A stretch of DNA of 64,000 bases from CAAGNP01 sp964611185. Its GTDB lineage: Bacteria > Bacteroidota > Bacteroidia > Bacteroidales > UBA932. The notes beneath the pieces are model-generated. The model made no database searches. It saw nothing but the letters and a program-made list of their open reading frames with translations, and was not told where the DNA came from. This document shows positions 43,062 to 53,500 of this stretch, one piece after another. The DNA lies in assembly GCA_964611185.1 (NCBI GenBank), contig CAZSXE010000007.1:8029-72028 (forward strand), read 5' to 3'. The stretch's first letter is position 1, and the number at the start of each line of letters is the position of its first letter. The translations under genes and the position numbers were made by a program.

Positions 43062-44024
43062 TTAAAACGCAATATTAAGGAAAGATATATTCATTAAGGA
43101 ATTGGATACATTGTTGTTAATGGAAAGACTACCTGTATTCATACTTTTCAAAACTTCTAAATCCCTTACATTCAGCTGATTCTCGTTATTGTTAAGTTTC
43201 AAAGCATCATCGCCGGAATATCTGGCAATAAGACCATTAAGAGCGGGGTTGTTTCCGGCTAAACCAGCTAAAGCGCTTTGATTAATTATAGAACCAATAA
43301 TTATTGTTTGATTTAAACTTTCATTTACATTTTTTATCATTTCCAATTTTTCTTCATTTGATAGCTGCTGCTTCTGCTCTTCCCAGTATTTCAATGCCTC
43401 CCCGTCATTATTAAAAGCAGCCTCTACTGCACTGTAATCGGCCCATTGATCTCTGGTAAAAGCTAAATATTTATGATTATCCAGTCCATTCTTTTTTAAA
43501 AAGGCATCAGCGGATTCGACATATAATTTTGCTGCCTCTACGCTTTTTCCTATAAGCATATATGAGAGAAGGGCATTGTTCGTGAGTTCTTCTATGTCAG
43601 CAGATTTATTACCGTCGAGTATAAGAGTTATGGCTTGGAGGGCATCGCCGGTGTTAGTGGCTGCCTTTTCTGAAAAAGCGGCTAATTCTTCCATTTTGGC
43701 TTTAGCCTCTTTCATCTGTTCTATATTGGCGCAAGCCTCTACGGACATCTGAGCATTAGCTTTAAACTCCTCAACGCGGGAATTAACCAACATAAGCGAA
43801 GCGAGGGTCTGATCGCGGAACTGTTCATCTGTTTGTAATTTTTTAGAAAGGAGCTTCATATTCTCGCTTACCACTTCCTTTTTGTGTCTGTTCATCTTTC
43901 CTATATCTCCGGAGAGAGAATCTACATCCTTTTCGGGAAAGCCTAAAAAGGATCCTGCTACATAACCCAAGCCCAATAAAACGATTGAACTTAAAATGAC
44001 AATACCATTGCGTTTCATAATCAT
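43062..44024 (-). CDS. Hypothetical single-pass envelope protein, helical
   Basis: A 320-residue protein with an N-terminal membrane anchor or uncleaved signal (GIVILSSIVLLGLGYVAGSFLG, alternative start two codons in). A predominantly helical, charged region (about 40-235) contains coiled-coil-like stretches. The tail is Asn-rich (NNNENQLN and NNNVSNSLMN). I do not recognise the family. The helical body could be TPR- or HAMP-like, but no repeat is clear. It converges with the metalloprotease gene (20 nt between stops) and is divergent from ychF. Confidence 0.75.
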   Translation of the reverse strand: MIMKRNGIVILSSIVLLGLGYVAGSFLGFPEKDVDSLSGDIGKMNRHKKEVVSENMKLLSKKLQTDEQFRDQTLASLMLVNSRVEEFKANAQMSVEACANIEQMKEAKAKMEELAAFSEKAATNTGDALQAITLILDGNKSADIEELTNNALLSYMLIGKSVEAAKLYVESADAFLKKNGLDNHKYLAFTRDQWADYSAVEAAFNNDGEALKYWEEQKQQLSNEEKLEMIKNVNESLNQTIIIGSIINQSALAGLAGNNPALNGLIARYSGDDALKLNNNENQLNVRDLEVLKSMNTGSLSINNNVSNSLMNISFLNIAF

Positions 44025-44057
44025 AAATTTAAAAATTAATAATCATATTTCTTGATG

Positions 44058-44085
44058 CAAATATAATGTTTGATTTTTTCACAAA
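44058..44085 (-). promoter_or_regulatory. Promoter of the hypothetical envelope protein gene
   Basis: Minus-strand TATATTTG (44058-44065, perfect -7) with TTTG at 44082-44085, spacer 16 nt (short). It is 33 nt upstream of the ATG at 44024. Confidence 0.45.
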
Positions 44086-44120
44086 TGCGACAAATATGTA
44101 AATATCTGCGACAATGATGT

Positions 44121-44128
44121 TATCTTTG
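44121..44128 (+). promoter_or_regulatory. Promoter -7 element for ychF
   Basis: TATCTTTG, a perfect TAnnTTTG box, 19 nt before the ychF ATG at 44148. No clear TTTG is seen at -33. Confidence 0.45.
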
Positions 44129-44147
44129 CGCATCAAAACAATAGATT

Positions 44148-45251
44148 ATGTCATTAAGATGCGGAATAGTAGGATTACCGAATGTGGGTAAATCTACACT
44201 TTTTAATTGTATTAGTTCGGGAAAGGCACAGGCTGCCAATTTTCCTTTTTGTACTATTGAACCTAATATCGGTTCTACCAATGTCCCGGATGAGAGACTC
44301 CAAGTTCTCGAGGGGATAGTACATCCTAAAAGAGTGGTGCCGGCTACGGTGGAGATAGTCGATATTGCGGGATTGGTGAAAGGGGCGAGTAAGGGAGAGG
44401 GGCTGGGAAATCAGTTTCTTGCGAATATTCGCGAGACTGATGCCATTCTTCATGTGGTTCGCTGCTTCGATGACCCCAATGTAGTGCATGTCGATGGGAG
44501 CGTGAATCCGGTCAGAGATAAAGAGATAATAGATACCGAGCTTCAGATAAAAGATCTCGAAACTGTCGAAAACAGGATTAAAAAAGTAGAAAAGCAGGCT
44601 CAGACAGGGGGTGATAAAGATGCTAAAAAGCTCCTCACTATTCTAATTCAGTATAGAGATGTCCTTTCTCAGGGGAAATGCGCCAGAGAAGTGACATTTG
44701 ATAAGGAAGAAGACGAGCGTTTAGCAAAAGGGCTTTTTCTTCTCACCAACAAACCCGTACTCTATGTCTGCAATGTGGATGAGGCTTCTGCTGCCTCCGG
44801 CAATAGTTATGTGGAACAATTGCGCAAAGCGGTCGAGGGTGAAGGGGCGGAACTTCTCGTAATAGCTGCCAAAATCGAATCGGAGATTGCCGAACTCGAA
44901 TCCTACGAAGAGAGGGAGATGTTTCTCCAAGAGATAGGATTGGAACATTCGGGAGTTGAGCGACTAATTCAGAGTGCCTATTCTCTTTTGAATCTTCAAA
45001 CTTACTTCACTGCCGGGGAGCCGGAAGTACGCGCATGGACCATAAATAAAGGGGACAAGGCGCCGCGTGCCGCCGGTGTCATTCACACCGATTTTGAAAA
45101 AGGGTTCATCCGTGCTGAAGTGATTAAATATGTGGACTATGTCCAATATGGCTCCGAAGCTGCCTGCAGAGCGGCGGGAAAGTTAGGAATAGAGGGGAAA
45201 GATTATGTGGTCGAGGATGGAGATGTAATGCACTTTTTATTTAATGTTTAA
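44148..45251 (+). CDS. ychF: YchF/OLA1 family redox-regulated ATPase
   Basis: A full-length 367-residue Obg-related P-loop NTPase. P-loop GLPNVGKSTLFN lies at the N-terminus. The DIAGLVKGASKGEGLGNQFL switch II motif has the hydrophobic residue in place of the catalytic Gln typical of this family. A C-terminal TGS-like domain ends with EDGDVMHFLFNV. The nucleotide-specificity motif is in the N-V-D-E region (YVCNVDE), as in ATP-preferring YchF. It binds ribosomes. The SGNH lipoprotein gene follows after 18 nt. Confidence 0.97.
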   Translation: MSLRCGIVGLPNVGKSTLFNCISSGKAQAANFPFCTIEPNIGSTNVPDERLQVLEGIVHPKRVVPATVEIVDIAGLVKGASKGEGLGNQFLANIRETDAILHVVRCFDDPNVVHVDGSVNPVRDKEIIDTELQIKDLETVENRIKKVEKQAQTGGDKDAKKLLTILIQYRDVLSQGKCAREVTFDKEEDERLAKGLFLLTNKPVLYVCNVDEASAASGNSYVEQLRKAVEGEGAELLVIAAKIESEIAELESYEEREMFLQEIGLEHSGVERLIQSAYSLLNLQTYFTAGEPEVRAWTINKGDKAPRAAGVIHTDFEKGFIRAEVIKYVDYVQYGSEAACRAAGKLGIEGKDYVVEDGDVMHFLFNV

Positions 45252-45269
45252 TTTTTTTAACTTAAAATA

Positions 45270-46637
45270 ATGTATCGCTTTTACTGCTCTCTTATTGCAT
45301 TTTTAATGCTGTTTTCACTCTCCGGATGTTTTAGAGAGAGCGGCTCTAAGCTCCCCTATCCCACATTCCACGGACAGATAACCTATTTTCAGGAGAAAGA
45401 AGAACTCTATTCACATTTTACCATTAAGAGAAGCGATATTGTCTTGGTGGGTGATGATCTCATCGACAGAGGGATGTGGAGCGATTTCTATGGAAGCGAT
45501 CGGATAAAAAACCGCGGAATCGCCCTTGAGGGGACAGAATGTACCCTTTACAGAATCGCCGACATAGCGAGAAAAAAACCTGCTAAAATATTCATTTCCA
45601 CAGGATTGTATGATATTAAAAACGGCAGGAAAGTAAAAGAAACTGCTTACAGGATTGATGCTATTATCAATACCATACAGCTTATTTCCCCCAAAACTGA
45701 TTATTATGTCCTCGGTGTGGTAGCAGACTATGCTTGCAAAAAACAGGAGAAGTCACTGAATGACTCCATAGCCTCACTTAATTCATATTTGAAAAAAGGA
45801 TACAAGGAGAGATATCTCGACATACCTTCTGTGTTGTCTGCTCCCGACGGCTATTTATCTCCATATTATGCTGTGGGTGATAACCGTATTAACGGTGCCG
45901 GATATGAGGCTCTGACTAAATATTTGTCAAGTTATGTGGGATTTCAGGCTCGGAACACTATTTTTAATGATCCCGTGATGGACTTGATGAACACATCATC
46001 ACTGCCTGCGGCGGAATATTACGACTCTGTGTATCAAAAGAGATATGAAGGGAGATCCCCTCACTACATCGCGAGGCTTTCTATTTTCAACTCCATTCCC
46101 AACTCTTCAAGGAGTGTAGTAATGTTGGGCAATAGCTTAAATAATAACTGCTGGTGGGATGAACTTCTCGGAGTTTCTCATTCTCAGGTAATAAACAGAG
46201 GGATAAGCGGTGATGTTACTTCAGGAATTTTGGATCGTCTGTATGATGTGATAGATGAAAATCCATCCAAAGTATTCATCCTGACAGGAATCAATGATTT
46301 TATCGAAGATCCATCAACCCCTGCGGTACAAGTCTGGGAGAACTATAAAAAAATAATAACCACTCTGCACAACTCCCTTCCAAATACAGAAATCTTTATT
46401 CAGAGTACCCTCCCGCTTAATCCGGTTTCACCGTTTTATGAGGGGAGAAATGAAAAAGCGGAAGAGTTAAATCTGCTCTTGAAAGGGGGTGCGGCGACAC
46501 TTGGATATGAGTACCTCGATATAGCTTCCCTGCTAAAAGATTCAGATGGGAACCTCGATAAAAAATATACCGCAGACGGCATCCACCTATTGCCGGAGGC
46601 GTATATCAAGTGGAGAGATAAAATCAATTTAAAATAG
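45270..46637 (+). CDS. Lipoprotein with two SGNH/GDSL hydrolase domains, first degenerate
   Basis: A 455-residue lipoprotein (lipobox SLSGC at about residue 20) with tandem SGNH domains. Domain 1 (about 55-240) has VLVGDDLIDRG, where Asp63 replaces the catalytic Ser, and its C-terminal block (DNRINGAGYEAL) lacks the DxxH pair. Domain 2 (about 275-450) is complete: Ser289 in MLGNSLNNN, NRGISGD (oxyanion Gly), LTGINDF (Asn) and DGIHLLPEAY (Asp/His). It may remove acetyl groups from surface glycans. The next gene starts one base after its stop, so they are co-translated. Confidence 0.85.
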   Translation: MYRFYCSLIAFLMLFSLSGCFRESGSKLPYPTFHGQITYFQEKEELYSHFTIKRSDIVLVGDDLIDRGMWSDFYGSDRIKNRGIALEGTECTLYRIADIARKKPAKIFISTGLYDIKNGRKVKETAYRIDAIINTIQLISPKTDYYVLGVVADYACKKQEKSLNDSIASLNSYLKKGYKERYLDIPSVLSAPDGYLSPYYAVGDNRINGAGYEALTKYLSSYVGFQARNTIFNDPVMDLMNTSSLPAAEYYDSVYQKRYEGRSPHYIARLSIFNSIPNSSRSVVMLGNSLNNNCWWDELLGVSHSQVINRGISGDVTSGILDRLYDVIDENPSKVFILTGINDFIEDPSTPAVQVWENYKKIITTLHNSLPNTEIFIQSTLPLNPVSPFYEGRNEKAEELNLLLKGGAATLGYEYLDIASLLKDSDGNLDKKYTADGIHLLPEAYIKWRDKINLK

Positions 46638-47663
46638 ATGGAGGCTAAATTTTGCAGAGCGACGGGTAAGGTAGTTTTGCTCGCAGCATTGATTCTATTG
46701 TCGCGGTTTTCTTATGCGCAGACATCTCCTCCTGTGATGTTCTATAATGTGGAAAATCTGTTCGATACTTATGACAATCCCGATACGAATGATGATGAAT
46801 TTACTCCACAAGGTGAAAAACACTGGAGTCAAAAAAGGTTTAAAAATAAGCGAAATGCCATTTTGAAAACCATATTTTCAGTGGAAAATGCTTATGGGGA
46901 TTTCCCTTATATAATAGGACTGGCGGAAATAGAGAACAAATATGTATTGAGGGAGCTTGTCGAAAATACCTCTCTTTCCAAACTCGAATATAATTTTATA
47001 CACAGAAGCTCTGATGACCCGAGAGGGATAGAGTGCGCGCTGCTCTATCGAGAAAAATTATTTACCCCTGTATTGGTGGAAAATGTAAAGGTAACTGGGG
47101 TAAACAGAAAATTAAGGCATATTCTTTATGTGAAAGGGGTAGAAAAAGTCTTTAACGATACATTGCATCTATTTGTAGTCCATTTTCCCTCTAAGCTCGG
47201 TGGAGAGGCGGCTTCAAGACCGTGGAGAGAGGCTTCCTCTGAGGCACTTGTTCATAAAACGGATTCCATTTATAAGACCTTCAGAGAGAATTTTCCCGAT
47301 AAAAACATCCCTAATGTTATTATTATGGGTGATTTTAATGATACTCCGACATCTATTCCCATCTCTTTAATTCTCTCTTCCACTATGCCGCTGCTCAATA
47401 AAGCCGAAGAATATCTTGCCGAATCATCAAGGGAGACTATTAAGGGGAGCATCAGATACAGGGGGGAGTGGGAGATGATTGATCAGTTTATCGTCTCTGC
47501 CCCTCTTCGTGAAGGGAAAATGGTTGTTTTTTCTCCCGATTTTTGTCTTGAGAGCGATGACAAATATTTAGGGGTCAAACCGTTTCGCACTTACAGTGGC
47601 CCACGCTACATCGGAGGTGTAAGCGATCATCTTCCGATTCTCTTTTTGGATAAGGGGAAATAA
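46638..47663 (+). CDS. Exported endonuclease/exonuclease/phosphatase-fold protein
   Basis: A 341-residue protein of the EEP fold with an N-terminal signal peptide (cleavage near SYAQ). Motifs in order: FYNVENLFDTYDNP, LAEIENKYVL (metal-binding Glu), LFVVHFPSK, IMGDFNDTP (Asp/Asn) and GVSDHLPILF (catalytic His). Family members include secreted nucleases and phosphodiesterases; which one this is cannot be told. Nucleic-acid scavenging in the periplasm is a fair guess. It lies directly after the SGNH lipoprotein with no intergenic space. Confidence 0.85.
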   Translation: MEAKFCRATGKVVLLAALILLSRFSYAQTSPPVMFYNVENLFDTYDNPDTNDDEFTPQGEKHWSQKRFKNKRNAILKTIFSVENAYGDFPYIIGLAEIENKYVLRELVENTSLSKLEYNFIHRSSDDPRGIECALLYREKLFTPVLVENVKVTGVNRKLRHILYVKGVEKVFNDTLHLFVVHFPSKLGGEAASRPWREASSEALVHKTDSIYKTFRENFPDKNIPNVIIMGDFNDTPTSIPISLILSSTMPLLNKAEEYLAESSRETIKGSIRYRGEWEMIDQFIVSAPLREGKMVVFSPDFCLESDDKYLGVKPFRTYSGPRYIGGVSDHLPILFLDKGK

Positions 47664-47664
47664 A

Positions 47665-47696
47665 ATTGTCCCTTAGCTATTATTTAGCTATTTTTG
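47665..47696 (+). promoter_or_regulatory. Promoter of thyA-folA
   Basis: ATTG (47665-47668, 3 of 4 to TTTG), 20-nt spacer, TATTTTTG (47689-47696, perfect -7). The ATG is at 47715. Confidence 0.5.
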
Positions 47697-47714
47697 TTCG
47701 ATTAATCGGTAATT

Positions 47715-48512
47715 ATGAAACAATATCTCGAACTTCTAAGAACTATTAAAAAAGATGGCACTCTGAAAGGGGATCGCACCGGCGTAGGCACCAAGTCCAT
47801 TTTCGGTTACCAGATGCGCTTTGATCTTGAAAAAGGATTTCCTCTTCTTACCACTAAAAAAGTCCATTTGAAATCTATCATTTACGAACTGCTTTGGTTT
47901 ATTAAGGGTGATACCAATATCGGTTACCTCAACGAGCACGGTGTTACGATATGGAATGAATGGGCCGACAAAAATGGAGAGCTTGGACCTGTTTATGGTC
48001 ACCAGTGGAGAAGCTGGCCGCGCGAGGATGGGAAAGGGCACATCGATCAGCTTTCGGATGTGATAGTCTCTCTGAAAAACAATCCCGACTCAAGAAGGCA
48101 TATCGTTTCGGCATGGAATGTCTCCGAAGTCTCTGAAATGGCACTTCCTCCATGCCACGCATTGTTTCAGTTTTATGTCTCCGAAGGCAAGCTCTCCTGC
48201 CAGCTCTACCAGCGCAGCGCAGATGTTTTTCTCGGAGTACCATTCAATATTGCCTCTTATGCCCTTTTGACGATGATGATGGCGCAGGTGTGCGGATACA
48301 CCCCGGGCACTTTCATCCACACATTGGGCGATGCCCATATTTACACAAACCATTTTGAACAGGTGGACACTCAGCTGGAGCGTATCCCGCGCAAGCTTCC
48401 GAATATGAAGTTAAATCCCAAGGTGGATAATCTGTTTGATTTTGTTTATGAAGATTTTACCCTTGAAAATTACAATCCATACCCGCTCATTAAAGCTCCC
48501 ATTGCAGTTTAA
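47715..48512 (+). CDS. thyA: Thymidylate synthase
   Basis: A 265-residue ThyA, converting dUMP to dTMP with methylene-tetrahydrofolate as donor and reductant. The catalytic Cys147 is in LPPCHALFQFYV. The folate/dUMP motifs (RTGVGTKSIFGYQMRF, QLYQRSADVFLGVPFNIASY) are intact, and the C-terminus ends KAPIAV as in E. coli. The folA gene follows after 12 nt, the classical pairing that recycles the dihydrofolate produced. Confidence 0.98.
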   Translation: MKQYLELLRTIKKDGTLKGDRTGVGTKSIFGYQMRFDLEKGFPLLTTKKVHLKSIIYELLWFIKGDTNIGYLNEHGVTIWNEWADKNGELGPVYGHQWRSWPREDGKGHIDQLSDVIVSLKNNPDSRRHIVSAWNVSEVSEMALPPCHALFQFYVSEGKLSCQLYQRSADVFLGVPFNIASYALLTMMMAQVCGYTPGTFIHTLGDAHIYTNHFEQVDTQLERIPRKLPNMKLNPKVDNLFDFVYEDFTLENYNPYPLIKAPIAV

Positions 48513-48524
48513 TAATAGAAAAAT

Positions 48525-49076
48525 ATGATTTCAATAATAGTAGCAGTAGCTAAAAATAACGCCATAGGTAAGGACAACCGCCTTTTGTGGCATCTGTCTG
48601 ATGACCTTAAATATTTCAAAAAAGTAACCTCGGGACACCCTGTCATTATGGGTTACAACACATTTCTTTCGGTGGGAGGTCGCCCTTTCCCCCACAGAAG
48701 AAACATAGTGGTAAATAATGCTCTCCCTGACGGAATCCGAGATGGTGTGGAATGTTTTGCACGGCTCGAAGATGCATTGCGCGCAGCACAAACCCCCTAT
48801 TCTACTTCCGCCTGCGGCAATAATTCAGATTCCGCCTGCGGCAATGACGATGCCTGCAAGGAAGTTTTCGTCATAGGTGGAGGGATGATGTATCGCACCT
48901 CTCTCCCATTGGCCGACAGGCTATATATAACAGAGGTGGATAAAGTGGTGGAAGATGCTGATACTTTTTTCCCTGAAATAGATAAAAATATCTGGAAAGA
49001 GGAGTCGCGCAGCGAGGTTATGGTCGATGAAAAATCAGGTCTTAAATTTTCTTTTGTAATTTATACGAGAATGTAA
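48525..49076 (+). CDS. folA: Dihydrofolate reductase with a short repeat insertion
   Basis: A 183-residue DHFR that regenerates tetrahydrofolate for ThyA. Family motifs: VAKNNAIGKDNRLLWHLSDD at the N-terminus (substrate Asp), VIMGYNTFLSVGGRPFP, and VIGGGMMY. Compared with the usual 160-165 residues it has an extra Cys/Asn-rich stretch (STSACGNNSDSACGNDDAC) just before VIGGG, coded by a 24-nt imperfect duplication. The extra loop sits on the surface between a helix and the central sheet, so activity is probably kept. Confidence 0.95.
   Translation: MISIIVAVAKNNAIGKDNRLLWHLSDDLKYFKKVTSGHPVIMGYNTFLSVGGRPFPHRRNIVVNNALPDGIRDGVECFARLEDALRAAQTPYSTSACGNNSDSACGNDDACKEVFVIGGGMMYRTSLPLADRLYITEVDKVVEDADTFFPEIDKNIWKEESRSEVMVDEKSGLKFSFVIYTRM
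48806..48845 (+). repeat. Direct repeat of period 24 nt within folA
   Basis: TTCCGCCTGCGGCAAT occurs at 48806-48821 and again at 48830-48845. The period is a multiple of three, so the duplication keeps the frame and doubles a SACGN motif. Confidence 0.9.
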
Positions 49077-49089
49077 AAAACTTTATACT

Positions 49090-50436
49090 ATGGAAAAACG
49101 GGACAATTTCGGGAGCCTGTTCGGTGTGCTTGTCGCTATGGCAGGTTCTGCTGTCGGACTTGGAAATCTTTGGCGGTTCCCCTACTTAGTGGGGACCAAC
49201 GGAGGTGCGGCTTTTATTATTATTTATCTGTTTTTTGTTTTTGTCCTTTGTATGCCGATAATGTTCTCTGAGTTTGTAATAGGGCGTCGAAGTCAAAAAA
49301 ATGCTTTCGGAGCTTTCAAAGTTCTCGCCCCCGGGTCCAAATGGGGCATTGTGGGGCTTATCGCTGTTCTCGGCTCTGTATCTATTATCTCTTTTTACAG
49401 TGTCGTAGGTGGGTGGACTATCGATTATCTGGTGAGGGCATTAACTTTCAATCTCGGCTCTACTTCCGATGCGGAAGCTGAATCTCTATTTACAGGAATA
49501 GTCTCAAGTACTTGGCAGCCAATTATATATTTGTTTATTTTTTTAGGACTTACTGCCCTGATTGTTATTGCCGGAGTTAAAAAGGGGATTGAGAAATACA
49601 CTAAAATAATGATGCCTGCTCTCTTTATTATGGTGGTGTTCATTGCTATTCGCTCATTAACCCTTCCGGGTGCATCAGAGGGTGTATCTTTCCTTTTTAA
49701 ACCGGATTTCTCCAAAATCAATTCTCAAACATTTTTAAATGCTCTCGGGCAAGCTTTCTTCTCTTTAAGCCTCGGCTGCGGAACGATAATGACTTACGCT
49801 TCTTATGTGAATAAAAAAGAAAATATAGTTCAGACCTCTGTTCTTACCGGTGTATCCGACACTTTGTTTGCCATAATAGCAGGCTTGGCCATTATGCCGG
49901 CAGTTTTTGCTTTCGGTATCTCCCCGGGTGAAGGGCCCGGACTTGTATTTATCACTCTTCCTCAAATATTTGCACAGATGACCGGAGGAAGCATAATAGC
50001 CATTCTTTTCTTTTTCATTCTATTCATTGCTGCCATTACTTCTTCAATATCCCTGCTTGAAGTGGCTGTGGCCTATCTGAGAGAAGAATTTAATATTAGC
50101 AGAAAATTATCTGTTTTAATTTCATTTTTGTTAACATTTATTCTCGGAGTTTTATGCTCCTTGTCTCAGGGAGAGCTCTCCGATGTAAAAATATTCGGAC
50201 TAAATTTCTTCGATCTGTTCGACACCCTTTCTGCCAATTTATTAATGCCTCTGGGCGGCTTGCTGGTCGTACTTTTTGTAGGATGGCGAATGAAACATTC
50301 CGACTTTGTAAATGAAATAACAAGTGACGGAACTCATAAGATGAAAAAATGGTTTCTTGACTCTGTTTACTTCCTTATCCGCTACATCGCCCCTGTGGTA
50401 ATTTCGGTCATAATGATAAGCGGTTTTATAAATTAA
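49090..50436 (+). CDS. Neurotransmitter:sodium symporter (SNF/NSS) family transporter
   Basis: A 448-residue membrane protein with 11-12 hydrophobic helices. The NSS signature in helix 1 (GSAVGLGNLWRFPYLVGTNGG) and the helix 6 region SLGCGTIMTYASY show a LeuT-fold sodium-dependent transporter, most likely for amino acids such as tryptophan or tyrosine, though the substrate is not determined. It lies 13 nt after folA, possibly on the same transcript. A terminator hairpin follows the gene. Confidence 0.9.
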   Translation: MEKRDNFGSLFGVLVAMAGSAVGLGNLWRFPYLVGTNGGAAFIIIYLFFVFVLCMPIMFSEFVIGRRSQKNAFGAFKVLAPGSKWGIVGLIAVLGSVSIISFYSVVGGWTIDYLVRALTFNLGSTSDAEAESLFTGIVSSTWQPIIYLFIFLGLTALIVIAGVKKGIEKYTKIMMPALFIMVVFIAIRSLTLPGASEGVSFLFKPDFSKINSQTFLNALGQAFFSLSLGCGTIMTYASYVNKKENIVQTSVLTGVSDTLFAIIAGLAIMPAVFAFGISPGEGPGLVFITLPQIFAQMTGGSIIAILFFFILFIAAITSSISLLEVAVAYLREEFNISRKLSVLISFLLTFILGVLCSLSQGELSDVKIFGLNFFDLFDTLSANLLMPLGGLLVVLFVGWRMKHSDFVNEITSDGTHKMKKWFLDSVYFLIRYIAPVVISVIMISGFIN

Positions 50437-50454
50437 ACAATTCACATCATAATT

Positions 50455-50494
50455 AAGCCCCACACTCTATAAAGAAGAGATGCGGGGCTTTTTA
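50455..50494 (+). terminator. Intrinsic terminator, possibly bidirectional
   Basis: AAGCCCC (50455-50461) pairs with GGGGCTT (50484-50490), with extra inner pairing CTCT/AGAG and a T run after the stem. It lies between the convergent NSS transporter and tricorn-like genes. The A-rich side is weaker, so it mainly serves the plus strand. Confidence 0.7.
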
Positions 50495-50511
50495 TTTACT
50501 TAACTAATCTT

Positions 50512-53500
50512 TTATTTTTTACTGTCTAACTCTTTGAGCAATTCCTTTACAGCTGCTTCTATCTGAGCATCGCGACCTTTTATAGTCTCGCTATAAGGAA
50601 GAGATACTTGAATGTCGGGTTCAAGCTGCTGATTTTCAGTAACTTTACCATTAAGTCCGATAGTGCCTATCATAGGGATTCCGAATACGATAGAGTTATC
50701 TATCTGACTTTCCCACCATACAGCTGTGCCCGTACCGGCAACAGGCATCCCCACGAGCTTACCGAGACCGTTTTGCTGATAAATAAACGGGAAAATGAAT
50801 GCATCGCTGTAATTTCCTTCGCATATCAGGACAATGCTCGGCTTGTTCCATCTTGAGAAAGGCTCAACTCCCTTTGTATCAGCACCCTGAGGTGCAAATT
50901 TAAGGTAAGCCTTACCACTTAGGAAAGTGTTTAGATCGTCGTGAAGCCATCCGCCTCCGTTGAAACGAGTATCCACCACGATAGCCTCTTTTTCAAGATT
51001 TTTCCCAAGTACCTTATCTATAACCGTCCTGTAACTACTTTCATTCATCCCCTGTACATGAACATATCCAAGCCTTCCTCCACTGAGAGAATCGACCATT
51101 TTTTCCATCTTTTTAGTCCACTCGTCGTACAGCAAACTACCCATCCCTCTTCCTGCATCCGGACGCATCACCTGTGTAAATGTTTTATCCCCCGATTTAA
51201 CGCTCAGAAGAATCTGCTGTTCGGCGATATTGTTAAGATACTTATTATAATTATCATCAGCTTTTATCTCCATAGAGTTAATAGCCGTAATAATATCTCC
51301 TGCCTTTATTTTATTATTTTCCCTGTCGGCAATGCCCCCCGGGACCACTTCTGACACCTTGATTCCCGGTCCAGAGTATTGTTCGTCGAACAACATCCCC
51401 AACGAAGCAGTGATGTCACCGCCACTATTTCCCGAATAATAACGAGCTCCCGTATGAGAGGCATTCAGCTCTCCGAGCATTTCGCTCAAAAGTACTTGAA
51501 AATCAAAATTGTTATCAATGTAAGGTAAAAACTCGGCATATTCATCGCGATACATCTTCCAGTCAATACCATGGATATTCGGGTCATAGAATTTTCTTTC
51601 TACTTGATTCCAAATATGATTAAAGATATACTCCCTTTCAGCTGCAGAATTAAGAGCCATTTTACCATTAATGGCAATAGGTTTCATATCTCCACTCTCC
51701 ACATCGACAGAAGCAGGAGAACCTCCATTTATAAGGAACAACTTCGATTCATCACTACTTAATTCCAATGAAGTCGAAGAAGAAAGGGTAGCTAAGGGCT
51801 TTGTCTCTCCGCTTCTCGGCTCGGTTTTCCATAACCTCCACCCCTGAAGCTCTTCTCTTACATAGAAAAGTTTACTTCCGTCTTTAGTCATAGCATAACC
51901 ACCTATTTTTCCGCTGTTTATGGTGAGTCTCACTCTACGATTTTCTATATTGTTGAAATCAAAAGTGAGGAGCTTGACCTCTTCTTTTTTGTCATCTTTT
52001 TTATCTTTTTTTGATTTGGATTTTTTAACTTTTTCGGCAGCTACTTTGTCAAGGCTGTCTTTTTTACTTTTTTCGGCATCTTCTTTCTCCTTTAAGATAG
52101 CAAGGTCCTCTTTACTCAAGTTAAATCTGTCATACTCTTTTTTATCAAAAAACACAGCGTATATATCATTTTCCTGCTCGCCTTGTGTGGATGGTGCTTT
52201 CAGCCCATCTCTCGAACTCTGATATAGCATAGCTTTCCCTTCGAGAGCAAATTTTGCATTATAGTCACCGAATCCCGAATTGACAGGATAGAGCATTTCA
52301 CCTGTCCCGTCTGCCTTTATAAATGCAGTATTTGTCTGAAATACACACCCCTTCTGAGAATCAACAAGAAGCCATTTACTGTCAGGGCTCCATGTAAAAC
52401 TCCAGTCTCCATCTGCATAAGAATAATTAATTCCGAAAGGCAAAACTGTAACCGATTCTTTAGTAGCAAGGTCATAAACTCTAAGTTCATTTCTCTCATG
52501 AATGTATGCTATTTTCTTATTGTCCGGAGAACATACAGGCTGGTAGTTATTTGTCGAATCTGCTATTACAGACTCTGTCTTGAGTATGGTGGAAAGGTAG
52601 AAATATTTTTCATCCTCGTTTTGAAGAGATGTTCTGTATATACCCCATGTTCCATTTTTTTCTGCACTGAAATAGAGATATTTACCATCTTTTGACCAGG
52701 AAATCATCCTCTCTTGATAAGGGGTGTCGGTTATGCGCTTGGTCCTCGAATCCTCTATCCCCACTACAAACACCTCTCCTCTATTGACAATCGCCATCTC
52801 CTTTCCGCCAGGACGAGCCTCAAATTCGGTCAAGGAATTAATATTAAGATTTTTGATCATATCATATCCTGCATCCGTAGCTATACTAATATTCAGCTTT
52901 ATAGGCTGCTGCCCCTCTTTAAGTGTGTAAATATCACCTTTCCATACAAAGGATAAAGTATTGTCACCTGACACAGAGACCTCCCTGACAGGAAAATTTT
53001 TAAATGAAGTGAGCTGAGTTTCATCCGAGGAGGCGATATTACGCTTGTAAAGATTCAGCGTGCCGTCTTTTTCATTGGTATAGAAAAAATATTGATTGTC
53101 TGCACTAAATGCAGGGCTACGGTTTTCGCCTTTAAAATCGGAGAGCTGTGTGTATTGGCCTGCGGCAATATCATAGATCCATATATCGCGGGTAACTGCT
53201 GATGTGTGATGCTTTCTGTAATCATCCTCATACCCTTTCCAATCCTGATAAATTATTTTCGAACCATCCCCATTATAACGAGCCTCTGTGGCACCTACTG
53301 CGGTTAAGAGGATAGGTCTTCCACCATCGGCGGGGATCGAATACAGATTTGAAAAACCTGCAACAGGCATCCTCACACTCTGTGCGGGCTGAAATCTCGC
53401 ACTTGAAAAGAGGATATTCTTGTTATCAGGGGTGAAATCAAAAGGGATATCATTTCTGCTGTTGTATGTAACTCTTACAGGTATTCCCCCCTTGGCGGGC

